DNA of 64,000 nucleotides from Agromyces allii (lineage in GTDB: Bacteria; Actinomycetota; Actinomycetes; Actinomycetales; Microbacteriaceae): assembly GCF_009749385.1 (NCBI RefSeq), contig NZ_WBIN01000006.1, forward strand, positions 62,001-126,000, read 5' to 3'. Under the pieces are notes generated by a model, which saw only the letters and a program-made list of their open reading frames with translations, ran no database searches and had not been told where the DNA came from. A program made the translations under genes and the position numbers. Shown in pieces: positions 11,543 through 21,501 of the stretch; position 1 is the first letter of the stretch, and every line of letters begins with the position of its first letter.

Positions 11543-12496
11543 ATGGGAAAGGTGAATGTCGTCGAGAATGCCAAGGTCACCGTCGTCGGAGCCGGAAGCG
11601 TGGGCACGAGCCTCGCCTACGCCACGCTCATCAGGGGAGCCGCGAGCGAGGTCGCGCTCTACGACATCGCCCGTGAGAAGGTCGAAGCCGAGGTGCTCGA
11701 CCTCGCGCACGGCACCCAGTTCACCGGCGCGAGCGTGAGCGGCGGCGCCGATCTCGCGGTCGTCGAGGGCTCGCACGTCGTCGTCATCACGGCGGGCGCG
11801 AAGCAGCAGCCGGGCCAGACGAGGCTCGACCTCGCGGGCACGAACGTGCGAATCCTCGAGAAGCTGCTCCCGAACCTGCTCGAGCGCGCACCCGACGCGA
11901 TCTACGTGCTCGTCACGAACCCCGTCGACGTCATGACGGTCGCCGCGCAGCGCATCTCCGGTCTGCCGGCCAACCGCATCTTCGGGTCGGGCACGGTGCT
12001 CGACACCTCGCGGCTGCGGTGGCTGCTCGCGAAGCGTGCGGGCGTCTCGACCTCGAGCGTGCACGCGGCCATCGTCGGCGAGCACGGCGACACCGAGTTC
12101 CCCCTCTGGTCGCAGGCGGGTATCGGCCCCGTGCCGATCCTCGAGTGGCGCGGCAGCGAGCCGTTCACCCTCCCAGAGCTCGACCGGATCGCCGACGAGG
12201 TGCGCAACGCCGCCTACACGGTCATCCGGGGCAAGGGTGCGACGAACTACGCCATCGGCCTCGCGGGCGCCCGCATCGTCGAGGCGATCGTGAACAACGA
12301 GCGGGCGGTGCTGCCGGTCAGCACGGTGCTGAGCGGCATCCGCGGCCTCGACGGCATCGCGCTGTCGCTGCCGAGCATCGTCGGCGGCGAGGGGGCGTTC
12401 CCGCTCGCCGAGGCGCCGATGTCCGAGCTCGAGGGGGTCCAGCTCGAGACCTCGGCCGAGGTGATCCGCACGTCGCTCGCCTCGCTCGGGTTCTGA
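11543..12496 (+). CDS. ldh: L-lactate dehydrogenase
   Basis: A 317-residue NAD-dependent L-lactate dehydrogenase of the LDH/MDH superfamily, interconverting pyruvate and lactate. The NAD-binding GAGSVGTSLA is near the amino end. The catalytic histidine is residue 181 in GEHGDTEFPLWS, and the LVTNPVDVMT segment carries the substrate-binding region. ATG 11543 is chosen; GTG at 11552 with GGGAAAG upstream is an equally good alternative. An allosteric (fructose-bisphosphate) site cannot be judged by eye. It is monocistronic with a bidirectional hairpin downstream. Confidence 0.92.
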   Translation: MGKVNVVENAKVTVVGAGSVGTSLAYATLIRGAASEVALYDIAREKVEAEVLDLAHGTQFTGASVSGGADLAVVEGSHVVVITAGAKQQPGQTRLDLAGTNVRILEKLLPNLLERAPDAIYVLVTNPVDVMTVAAQRISGLPANRIFGSGTVLDTSRLRWLLAKRAGVSTSSVHAAIVGEHGDTEFPLWSQAGIGPVPILEWRGSEPFTLPELDRIADEVRNAAYTVIRGKGATNYAIGLAGARIVEAIVNNERAVLPVSTVLSGIRGLDGIALSLPSIVGGEGAFPLAEAPMSELEGVQLETSAEVIRTSLASLGF

Positions 12497-12519
12497 CGGG
12501 CCTCGGTCGCACGACCGGT

Positions 12520-12557
12520 GAGGGGCGGATGCCGCGTGGCCGCGGCATCCGCCCCTC
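12520..12557. terminator. Bidirectional hairpin between ldh and the Bax-inhibitor-like gene
   Basis: A perfect 17-bp stem (GAGGGGCGGATGCCGCG and its complement) with a 4-base TGGC loop lies between two convergent genes. Its core, GGATGCCGCG, recurs in other intergenic hairpins of this window. Confidence 0.8.
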
Positions 12558-12635
12558 TGCCGTTTCATCGTGCGCCCGGCGAAACGACGGACGGGGCCGC
12601 CCGAAGGCGACCCCGTTCGTCGAGCGAGTCGAGTG

Positions 12636-13445
12636 CTAGTCGCGGGTGATCGCGATCATGCGCAGGATCTCGAGGTACAGCCAGATGACGGTGACCATGA
12701 TGCCGAACACGCCGGTCCATTCGTACTTCTTGGGAGCGCGGTTGCGAACGCCCTGCTGGATGAAGTCGAAGTCGAGCACGAGCGAGTACGCGGCCATGAT
12801 CACGACGAGCACACCGAGGATGAGACCGAACGGGATGCCGGCGATCTCGGCGCCGCGAAGGCCCCACGGGTCGTTGTTGACGCCGGTCCACATGAGGATC
12901 ATGTTGATGACCGAGAACACGAGGTAGCCGACCATCGCGATGAGGAAGACCTTCGTCGCCTTCTTCGATGCGCGGATCTTGCCCGAGGCGAAGAGCGCGA
13001 GCGTCACGCCGAACACGACGAGCGTCGCGATGACGGCCTGCGCGACGATGCCGCCGCCGTACATGAGCTCGTACCAGGCCGAGATGCCGCCGACGAAGAC
13101 GCCCTGCACGCCCGCGTAGGCGAGGACCAGTGCGGGGGAGGGCTGCTTCTTGAAGATGTTGACCAGGGCGAGCACGAAGCCGACGAGGCCGGCGCCGATC
13201 CAGAGGAAGGGGACGCTGTCGACGGTCACCCAACCGAGCGCGGCACCCACGAGCAGGAGGCCGAACCCGACGACCGACTTCTGGATGGTGGTCTCGATCT
13301 GCATGACCTCGCGGTCGGGCAGCGTCGCGGGCTGGTTGTAGATCTCCTGCAGCTGCTGCGCGGACATGTCTTGCGCGACGGCCACGGCTCCCTGCTTGGA
13401 AGAGAAGGCGTCGTTCCGCGAGAAGGCGGGATTGTCGAGAGCCAT
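12636..13445 (-). CDS. Bax inhibitor-1/YccA-family membrane protein
   Basis: A 269-residue protein with a hydrophilic N-terminal 65 residues followed by about seven transmembrane helices, the layout of actinobacterial Bax inhibitor-1/YccA proteins. Family members are putative ion or proton leak channels or protease modulators; the bacterial role is not settled. The ATG at 13445 has an AGAGGAA ribosome-binding site. Stop codons converge on ldh across a shared hairpin. A promoter probably lies in the 13446-13604 gap, which it shares divergently with the phosphodiesterase gene. Confidence 0.88.
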   Translation of the reverse strand: MALDNPAFSRNDAFSSKQGAVAVAQDMSAQQLQEIYNQPATLPDREVMQIETTIQKSVVGFGLLLVGAALGWVTVDSVPFLWIGAGLVGFVLALVNIFKKQPSPALVLAYAGVQGVFVGGISAWYELMYGGGIVAQAVIATLVVFGVTLALFASGKIRASKKATKVFLIAMVGYLVFSVINMILMWTGVNNDPWGLRGAEIAGIPFGLILGVLVVIMAAYSLVLDFDFIQQGVRNRAPKKYEWTGVFGIMVTVIWLYLEILRMIAITRD

Positions 13446-13604
13446 GGGGTGTTCCTCTGCTTTCGGCTGTCGTCGGTGCGGGGGAAGGGGTCGGATGCTG
13501 GATCCGGTGCTGCTACCAATCTAACCGGAGATTTCCGTGACGACGCCGTGAGTTCACGCGGATTTCCGCCGAGAGCGAAGGGTTCGACGGTTACGCTGAG
13601 GCGC

Positions 13605-14681
13605 ATGTCGCACCCCCGGACGCATCATCCGCTCGTGATCGGCCACCGAGGCGCCTCGGGTTATCGCCCCGAGCACACCCGCTCGGCCTACGAGTTGGCG
13701 TTCGCCCTCGGCGCCGACGCGGTCGAACCCGACCTGGTCGCCACGCGCGACGGCGTGCTCGTGCTGCGGCACGAGAACGAGATCTCGGGAACGACGGATG
13801 TCGCGCATCGCACCGAGTTCGCCGGGCGCCGCACGACGCGCGAGATCGACGGCGTGGCGCTCACCGGGTGGTTCACCGAGGACTTCACGTGGGCCGAGCT
13901 CTCGACGCTCCGGGCGACGGAGCGCCTCGGCGCGCTGCGTCACACGAGTGCGAGCTTCGACGGTCGCTACCCGGTGATCCGGTTACGCGACCTCTTCGAC
14001 ATCGTCGACCGTGCCGCCGACGAGCGCGGCCGCCTGCTGCGCTTGGTCGCCGAGTTCAAGCACGCGTCCTACTTCGCGGGCATCGGACTGCCGCTCGACG
14101 AGCTCTTCGCCGCGGAGCTCGACGCGGCGGGGTGGGGCGACGGCGGCGAGCGGCTCATCTCGGAGGCCTTCGAGCCCACGGTGCTCGACGAACTCGCCGC
14201 ACGCGGCGTGGGGGGCCCGAAGGTCCTGCTCGTCGAGGGGGCCGGGTCGCCGGCCGACCTCGTGCGCTCCGGCGGGTCGGGCGCCCCCTCGTACGACTCC
14301 TTCGTGACGGATGCCGGTCTGCGGGCGCTCGTGGGCCGGTTCGACGGGGTGAGCGTCGGGGTACCGAGACTCCTCGACGCGGATGGCGCGGCCGCGCGCG
14401 GCGCGTCGGCTGCGCGTGGGGGCGGGGCGCCCGCCGACGCACCCCTGCGCGGGGCCGCGCTCGTCGATGCCGCCCACGCCGTAGGACTCACCGTGTTCAC
14501 GTGGACCCTGCGCCCCGAGAACAAGTTCCTGGCCGCCCGGTTCCGCCGGGGCAAGGGCAAGTCCGCGTGGGGCGACTGGCAGGGCGCGTTCGGCGCGGTG
14601 TTGGCCACGGGCGTCGACGGGGTCTTCGTCGACCAGCCCGACCTCGGGGTCGAGATCCGCGCGGAGCTGTCGGGCGGCTGA
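13605..14681 (+). CDS. Glycerophosphodiester phosphodiesterase
   Basis: A 358-residue GDPD-family TIM barrel hydrolysing glycerophosphodiesters to glycerol 3-phosphate and alcohol. The catalytic pair His14-Arg15 is in VIGHRGASGY, and the metal ligands Glu41 and Asp43 are in EPDLV. The ENKFLAARFRRG segment is typical of longer actinobacterial members. The start at 13605 is set by this conserved amino end; the open frame continues far upstream without homology. No signal peptide is visible, so it is probably cytoplasmic. A Gly/Ala-rich low-complexity insert lies near residues 260-285. Confidence 0.9.
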   Translation: MSHPRTHHPLVIGHRGASGYRPEHTRSAYELAFALGADAVEPDLVATRDGVLVLRHENEISGTTDVAHRTEFAGRRTTREIDGVALTGWFTEDFTWAELSTLRATERLGALRHTSASFDGRYPVIRLRDLFDIVDRAADERGRLLRLVAEFKHASYFAGIGLPLDELFAAELDAAGWGDGGERLISEAFEPTVLDELAARGVGGPKVLLVEGAGSPADLVRSGGSGAPSYDSFVTDAGLRALVGRFDGVSVGVPRLLDADGAAARGASAARGGGAPADAPLRGAALVDAAHAVGLTVFTWTLRPENKFLAARFRRGKGKSAWGDWQGAFGAVLATGVDGVFVDQPDLGVEIRAELSGG

Positions 14682-14729
14682 GGGCGCTGTCGCCCACGTC
14701 GCCGCCGACCTCGGCGTCGGCCCCTCGCC

Positions 14730-14781
14730 CGAACGACGGATGCCGCGTCGGGATCGTTCCCGCCGCGGCATCCGTCGTTCG
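14730..14781. terminator. Bidirectional hairpin between the phosphodiesterase gene and acs
   Basis: A perfect 18-bp inverted repeat (14730-14747 with 14764-14781) around a 16-base loop separates two convergent genes. The stem contains the recurring GGATGCCGCG core. Confidence 0.8.
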
Positions 14782-14791
14782 TGGCTGACGC

Positions 14792-16747
<1,956 letters not shown>

Positions 16748-16944
16748 GGTTCTTCAGTCGCTCCTTCGCGATATGGATCATCGGTGGGTCGCCTGCCCCA
16801 AGAGCACCCTACCCGCCGCATGAGGGACCGACGACTCGTGCATGACGATGTGCGTCAGCGGGCCTTGGCTTGTGGAGAACCGAGGGTTACTGTGCCTTTG
16901 CGCAGAGAAATCTGTGTGTCCGCACAAATGAGGACAAAAAGTAC

Positions 16945-16972
16945 TTGCGAATGTATTCGCAGGCTCTATGCT
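16945..16972 (+). promoter_or_regulatory. Probable promoter of the 6C small RNA
   Basis: TTGCGA at 16945-16950 and TATGCT at 16967-16972 are 16 bases apart, in an AT-rich patch unusual for this genome. They sit about 10 bases before the proposed small RNA start. Confidence 0.5.
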
Positions 16973-16978
16973 GAATAC

Positions 16979-17160
16979 CGCCCGAACATTCGTTTTCGTG
17001 GCCTGCAGCACTCGTGATTCCCCCCAATCCTTGTGCTGCCGAGGCGGCACCTGTTCCCCCCAATGGGTGCCGCCCCCTTTCGTTAGGGGGTACCGCTCTC
17101 GAGCGGTGCTGCAAGATCGAGTCCTCCTCCACAACGGTGTGGGGGAGGCTCTTTCCATTT
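16979..17160 (+). ncRNA. 6C RNA (actinobacterial small RNA with two C-rich loops)
   Basis: Two hairpins in a row each present a run of exactly six C in the loop. The first pairs 17005-17011 with 17033-17039 around CCCCCC at 17020-17025; the second pairs 17043-17051 with 17066-17074 around CCCCCC at 17056-17061. Both runs are followed by AAT. This is the defining structure of the 6C RNA family. A further C5/G5 hairpin and a terminator (17123-17155) complete the unit. In Mycobacterium tuberculosis the homologue (B11) lies beside the ssd/Tad locus, which matches the position here directly before tadA. Ends are approximate. Members are thought to pair with G-rich mRNA starts; targets cannot be named here. 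Confidence 0.82.
17123..17155 (+). terminator. Terminator of the 6C RNA
   Basis: An 11-bp stem (17123-17133 with 17138-17148, one G-T wobble) with an ACGG loop is followed by CTCTTTCCATTT. It ends the small RNA before tadA. Confidence 0.7.
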
Positions 17161-17212
17161 CTGCAGCCGGGCGGATGCCGCCGGGGCCGCCGCGGTTCGT
17201 AGCGTCGGCGTC

Positions 17213-17593
17213 ATGCCCGTCGCACCGTTCGTCGCCACCCCGTCGTGGGAGCCCCCGCGTCTGCCCGCGCTCGCTCCCGGAGCTCCGCCGCGTGCCGTGC
17301 CGGTCGGATCGGTCGGATCGGCCGTACGGCCGGGCCTGCTGCCCGCGTCGGTCGTCGGGCGGCCCGCTGGTGTCGAGACCGCCGACCCGATCGGGCACGA
17401 CCTCGGCGTGCTCGGGCCGCTCGCCGCGTTCGCGACCGCAGACGTCACGGACCTCTTCCTCAACGGGTCCGCCGGACTCTGGGTCGACCGCGGCTCCGGG
17501 CCCGAGCACGAGCCGAGCTGGACCGCCGACGAGGCAGCGGTGCGCGCGCTCGCCGTGCGGCTCATCGCCCGCGGCGGTCGGCACATCGACGAG
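17213..17593 (+). pseudogene. tadA: 5' part of tadA, interrupted by the integrated element
   Basis: Residues 1-127 match the N-terminal domain of the TadA/CpaF secretion ATPase that drives Tad (Flp) pilus assembly; the segments ATADVTDLFLNGSAGLWVD and ARGGRHIDE are conserved. The frame then enters the element at attL and stops after three foreign codons at 17605. The continuing part of the protein resumes at 36188 with ATPAVDVRLG. The joined reading frame is intact at 370 codons. In the state sequenced, the N-terminal piece has no Walker motifs and cannot be an active ATPase. The ATG at 17213 has a poor ribosome-binding site. Confidence 0.9.
17586..17593 (+). repeat. attL core
   Basis: TCGACGAG at the left junction. 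To the left is tadA; to the right is element DNA starting GTCGAAAC across the core. The central GA is the likely crossover dinucleotide. Confidence 0.85.
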
Positions 17594-17644
17594 TCGAAAC
17601 TGTAAAATAGACACATGAGGAAGAGTGCCGAAGGAGAGGACGAG

Positions 17645-17821
17645 ATGACCAGCTATGACAGCGTCGACAGCCCCGGCGTGTTCCTGCTCAGTGAATACCA
17701 CCGGTCCACCGAGCCCACCACCCCGCGGCAGACGTTCGGCCACAAGATGCGCCGCCGCGCCGCGGCTGGCGAATGCCGCATTTGGCAGTGGAACGGCCGC
17801 CGGTACGTGGAGTTCCGCTGA
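17645..17821 (+). CDS. 58-residue protein beside attL (candidate recombination directionality factor)
   Basis: The ATG at 17645 has AGGAGAGG at good spacing; an earlier in-frame ATG at 17615 lacks one. The protein is small and basic in its second half (HKMRRRAAAGECRIWQWNGRRYVEF). I do not recognise a family. It is the first gene inside attL, read toward the integrase, and its stop overlaps the next start (TGATG). Position and size fit an excision factor for a serine integrase, but that is inference only, since such factors share no common sequence. Confidence 0.6.
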   Translation: MTSYDSVDSPGVFLLSEYHRSTEPTTPRQTFGHKMRRRAAAGECRIWQWNGRRYVEFR

Positions 17822-18408
17822 TGGACCTGATCACGGAGTACGTGAACGCCAACGGCGACGACGACCGTGAGATCACGCTAGAGCGGTGCCGGATCGCCTT
17901 CGAGGCGGTTGGCCGGCTGACCGGCGCTCCGCGGAACGAGGCAGCGAAGATCTTCGCCGAGCAAACCACCCGGGCGCTGGCGGACCAGCGGTTCGACGAG
18001 CTCACGCAGCCAGAGGAGCACGCAAACGCGATGCGCACCTCGGTGGTCTCTGGCGGGACGAGGATCACGCACATAGCAGTAACGCAGCGGGCCGCTGCAT
18101 GGGCCATTGCGAGCGTCGCGGGCCGGCCCACGGTCCGGTCGATCGGACCCGCCATGCGCTTGGCCACTTACACGGCGCGGGGTGTGGCAAGTCACCGGGA
18201 CGCGCTGATCGCCGGCCCGACGCTGACCGTCGACGAGCTCGAGGAGCAGGTCGACCGGATCATTGCCGCGCACCCGACGGTGGCGAGCATTACTGCCGAC
18301 GACGTGCTCGGCTGGCTAGGAGCGAACCTCCACAAGGTCGGGGCCAGTACGCTCGATGCATTCGGCGAGAAGGTGCGGGCAGAGGTGGAGCGTCGGGAGC
18401 GAGCATGA
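17821..18408 (+). CDS. Hypothetical protein coupled to the integrase
   Basis: A 195-residue soluble protein of no family I recognise. It is largely helical by composition, with Ala- and Arg-rich stretches and a C-terminal segment (ITADDVLGWLGANLHKVG) that could be a small DNA- or protein-binding helical domain. It overlaps the preceding 58-residue gene by one base and the integrase start by four (ATGA), so the three are translated as a unit. This tight placement suggests a role in integration or excision control, which is inference. Confidence 0.65.
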   Translation: MDLITEYVNANGDDDREITLERCRIAFEAVGRLTGAPRNEAAKIFAEQTTRALADQRFDELTQPEEHANAMRTSVVSGGTRITHIAVTQRAAAWAIASVAGRPTVRSIGPAMRLATYTARGVASHRDALIAGPTLTVDELEEQVDRIIAAHPTVASITADDVLGWLGANLHKVGASTLDAFGEKVRAEVERRERA

Positions 18409-19988
18409 GCGCCTCTAAGGCTCCGGCCAGGTTCAAGGGCACCGGGCGCATCGGGCCACGTCGCTGTGTGATCTACAGCCGTATCTCGGCCGACAAGGAG
18501 GGCGACGCGCAGGGTGTGGCGAGGCAGGAGGACGACTGCCGGGCGCTCGCGAAGCGTCACGAGTTCGAGGTCGTGCAGGTCTACCGCGACAACGACATCT
18601 CGGCTTCGACGAAGAGCACGAAGCCCCGCCCGGCTTACGACGCGATGCTCGACGCAGCCCGGGCCGGAGCGTTCGAGGCGATCCTCTCGTATAGCAACAG
18701 CCGCCTCACCCGGCGACCTCGTGAGTTCGAAGATCTGATCGACTTGCACGAGCGCACGGGGATCCAGTTCCACACCGTGGCGTCAGGCTCGTTCGACCTC
18801 TCCACGGCCGACGGTCGGCGCATGGCGCGCTTCCTCGCGGGTGAGGCCACCGCCGAGGCTGAGCGCACCAGCGAGCGCGTCAGGCGGGCCAAGGCGGAGA
18901 ACGTCCTTAAGGGGGAGTACCGCGGCGGCCCGCGGCCGTTCGGCTACGAGAACGGCGGCATGAAGGTGCGGCCGAAGGAGGCCGAGGCGATCGCGTATGC
19001 CGCCTCCGCTGTGCTGGAGGGTCGGTCGCTCGCTGCGGTCGCGCGGGAGCTGAACGAGCGCGGGATTCGGCCGGCGTCGACGAACCGCAAGGACCGCGAC
19101 CTGAAGAAGACGCCTCCGAGGTGGAAGGCCGGGAATCTCCGGGACATGCTGCTCCGACCTCGCAACGCGGGCATCCTCGCGCATGGACTCCCGAACCGGA
19201 ATGCCACCACGAACAACAGCACGAAGAAGTACAAGGAGATCGGCCCTGCAGCATGGCCCGCGGTTCTCGATGAGGACGTATGGCGGGCGCTCAAGGCGGT
19301 GCTGACCGAACAGAGTCGCCGCACCAATGTGAACAGCGACGTGCGCTGGCTCGGGACCGGCATCTACCGCTGCGGCGTGCCACTCACTCGCGAGAACACC
19401 GACGCCCCCGAGGGTGAGGTGTGCGGCGGCAAGCTGCGCACTGCGCCGCATGGCGGGACCGGCTCGAGGAAGGGACCGCGCCGGATGCTGTACCGCTGCT
19501 CCGAGCGCGCGCACCTGACCGTCGCTCAGGAGTCCACCGATGCGTATGTGCTCGGGCAGGTCGCCGAACTGGTGCGCGACCCGCGGATCGTCGCCGGGCT
19601 GAGCCCCACCACCGCCGTCGACGTCCAACCTGAGCGCGACGCTCGCGCAGTGCTCCTGGCTCGACTGAAGCGCACGGATCACGACTACGACGAAGACCTG
19701 ATCGACGCGCGACGGCACCGGGAGAAGACGACCAAGCTGAACGCCGAGCTCGCCGCGATCGACAAGAAGCTGGCCGACGCGGCCCATCGGAGCGCCTCGA
19801 ACCCGATCCTCGGCGCACCTGACCCCGGGCAGGCCTTCCTCGATGCGCCGGTCGATATCCAGCGCGCTGTGCTCGCGTCGGTGGTGCGCGTGACCGTGAC
19901 GCCACAGACCGTCGGTCGGGGCCGAGCGTGGTCCTCGGACCGGATACGACTCGAGCCTGTCGGCGGGGGAGCGGTGACCGACCGATGA
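18405..19988 (+). CDS. int: Large serine recombinase (site-specific integrase)
   Basis: A 527-residue large serine integrase. The resolvase domain begins with CVIYSRISAD, putting the catalytic serine at residue 28; the conserved arginines include those of SNSRLTRRPREFED. A recombinase domain follows (RGGPRPFGYENGG, then LNERGIRPAS). A zinc-ribbon-like part has cysteines near CGVPL, CGGKL and YRCSER, and a charged coiled-coil segment comes near residues 430-470. Length is normal. The ATG at 18405 overlaps the upstream stop. It should catalyse attP x attB crossover without host factors. It is not at the outermost position; two small genes lie between it and attL, and a methyltransferase gene follows with a 4-base overlap. 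Confidence 0.95.
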   Translation: MSASKAPARFKGTGRIGPRRCVIYSRISADKEGDAQGVARQEDDCRALAKRHEFEVVQVYRDNDISASTKSTKPRPAYDAMLDAARAGAFEAILSYSNSRLTRRPREFEDLIDLHERTGIQFHTVASGSFDLSTADGRRMARFLAGEATAEAERTSERVRRAKAENVLKGEYRGGPRPFGYENGGMKVRPKEAEAIAYAASAVLEGRSLAAVARELNERGIRPASTNRKDRDLKKTPPRWKAGNLRDMLLRPRNAGILAHGLPNRNATTNNSTKKYKEIGPAAWPAVLDEDVWRALKAVLTEQSRRTNVNSDVRWLGTGIYRCGVPLTRENTDAPEGEVCGGKLRTAPHGGTGSRKGPRRMLYRCSERAHLTVAQESTDAYVLGQVAELVRDPRIVAGLSPTTAVDVQPERDARAVLLARLKRTDHDYDEDLIDARRHREKTTKLNAELAAIDKKLADAAHRSASNPILGAPDPGQAFLDAPVDIQRAVLASVVRVTVTPQTVGRGRAWSSDRIRLEPVGGGAVTDR

Positions 19989-20746
19989 GGCCCCGGCGGA
20001 TGAGCCCCAGTGATCTGGAATGGTTCATCCGCCGCATGACGAATCCGGCGATGCCGTGGACGTGCGCCAAGACCTACGCGCAGAGCGCCCCGCACGAGTA
20101 CGTGGTGCATCCGCGCACGCCGGGCCTCACTCGGGAGGGCTTCCAGCGCGCGGCGCACGTGATCCACACGTTCGGGGAGCCGGGCCGGTTCTGGCGCTCG
20201 ACCAACACCTACCTCGTGGTCGGCCCGCACCGGTACTGGACGATGGACGCCGACCTCGACGACACCGACCTGATCAACCGAGCGGTGAACGATCGCGTCT
20301 ATGGCGTGCAGGACGCCCCTCGCACCTTCCATGGCGGCTGGGTCGAGCACGACGCCCTCGGCACCACCTACGATGCCGCGCAGACCGCCAGACGCACGCC
20401 GGCCGACGACGACTTCGACCAGGCGCTGATCGACGCAGTGCGGAGCGAGTTCGGCGCGCGCCCTCCGCGCACCCTCGACATCGGCTGCGGCACCGGCCGA
20501 GTACTCGACCTCGGGCTCACGACGCCGGGCCGCTACACCGGCATCGACCCCAGCCAAGCCATGTTGAACGCCCTCGTGCGCAAGCACCCCGGCGTGCGTC
20601 GCCTGATCCCAGCGCGCTTCGAGGACGTGCCCCGCACGCTGCTCGCGCCGGACTACGATCTCGTGCTCGCTGTGGACACCGGTCTGACGCCCGACCAGAT
20701 CGAGCGCGTGGAGGCGATCCCGTCAGGCTTGACCATCGTCGTTTGA
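19985..20746 (+). CDS. Class I SAM-dependent methyltransferase with an N-terminal accessory domain
   Basis: A 253-residue protein whose start overlaps the integrase stop (ATGA). Residues about 164-253 hold a class I methyltransferase core with motif I LDIGCGTGRVLDLG. The core is short: it ends soon after the LVLAVDTG strand. Residues 15-110 (MPWTCAKTYAQSAPHEYVV, then YWTMDADLDDTDLINRA) look like a separate domain that I recall as a standalone protein in other mobile elements; this recall is unverified. No DNA-methylase catalytic motif such as DPPY is visible, so DNA modification is not supported. Its 3' end overlaps the convergent gene by 24 bases. Confidence 0.75.
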   Translation: MRPRRMSPSDLEWFIRRMTNPAMPWTCAKTYAQSAPHEYVVHPRTPGLTREGFQRAAHVIHTFGEPGRFWRSTNTYLVVGPHRYWTMDADLDDTDLINRAVNDRVYGVQDAPRTFHGGWVEHDALGTTYDAAQTARRTPADDDFDQALIDAVRSEFGARPPRTLDIGCGTGRVLDLGLTTPGRYTGIDPSQAMLNALVRKHPGVRRLIPARFEDVPRTLLAPDYDLVLAVDTGLTPDQIERVEAIPSGLTIVV

Positions 20747-21451
20747 TTGACGCTCTCGATCTCCTCTTAGGAAGATATTCATCCTGACGAACTCCTCTGC
20801 GCGCGTGTCCGGATCCATGAAGCGTGCGATGTTCAAATCGCGCCTGATCTCGCCCGTTTGTTGCCAGAAGTGCAGTTGGAATGCCAGCGCCGCGCCCATC
20901 TCCAGCCAACCCGTTTGTGTCCATGGGTGCGGACCCGAAGCCCGGTCAGGTTGGCTCTCTGCGACGATCTGCACGATAACCTCGTCGCCCGCGCGGACAA
21001 GCCAGTCGGCAATATCTGCGTGGTCCTCCAGCGGCAGGCCCTCGCTGATGGACGCATTTCGAAGGGCATCCGTTATGCGGGCCATCGCGTACAGGGCGTC
21101 GTTGTAGGTCGTCGGCGGGGTATTCGCGGTTACCGAGGCTTGGAAGGCCTGATTGGTCTGGAGTGCAATCCGATGCCGTCGCTCGCGCAGCACCGCGACG
21201 CGATCGCGTTCGCGTTCGCGTTGTTCCATGTCGGCGATATCTTTCGACAGCTTGAGCGCCGTCTGCGCCGTAGTGTTGGCCGCCTTCGCCTGGTTGTTCG
21301 CGGCGACCGCGAACACGAGCGCGAGCACAGCGAGCAGGATCGACGCCGCGCCCGCGATGATCGGAATCCACACGCCCACCCACCAGTCGAAGGTGGTCGG
21401 CTCGGTGGCAACCTGCAGCGTCAAAATCACATTCGCCATTCTGACGGTCAT
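20723..21451 (-). CDS. Membrane-anchored hypothetical protein with coiled coil
   Basis: A 242-residue protein with one strong transmembrane helix near residues 25-52 (IPIIAGAASILLAVLALVFA), then a charged helical segment (about 55-100) likely to form a coiled coil, and a soluble C-terminal domain without a family I recognise. It is the last gene of a leftward three-gene set after the LPO_1073-like gene, 50 bases away. Its start could also be the ATG at 21439. Its location suggests it works with the two upstream proteins; the function is unknown. Confidence 0.65.
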   Translation of the reverse strand: MTVRMANVILTLQVATEPTTFDWWVGVWIPIIAGAASILLAVLALVFAVAANNQAKAANTTAQTALKLSKDIADMEQRERERDRVAVLRERRHRIALQTNQAFQASVTANTPPTTYNDALYAMARITDALRNASISEGLPLEDHADIADWLVRAGDEVIVQIVAESQPDRASGPHPWTQTGWLEMGAALAFQLHFWQQTGEIRRDLNIARFMDPDTRAEEFVRMNIFLRGDRERQSNDDGQA

Positions 21452-21501
21452 TGCGCGCTGTCCGCGCTCACCGCCGGGTTGCGCTCACCATCGTCCTCTG
21501 A

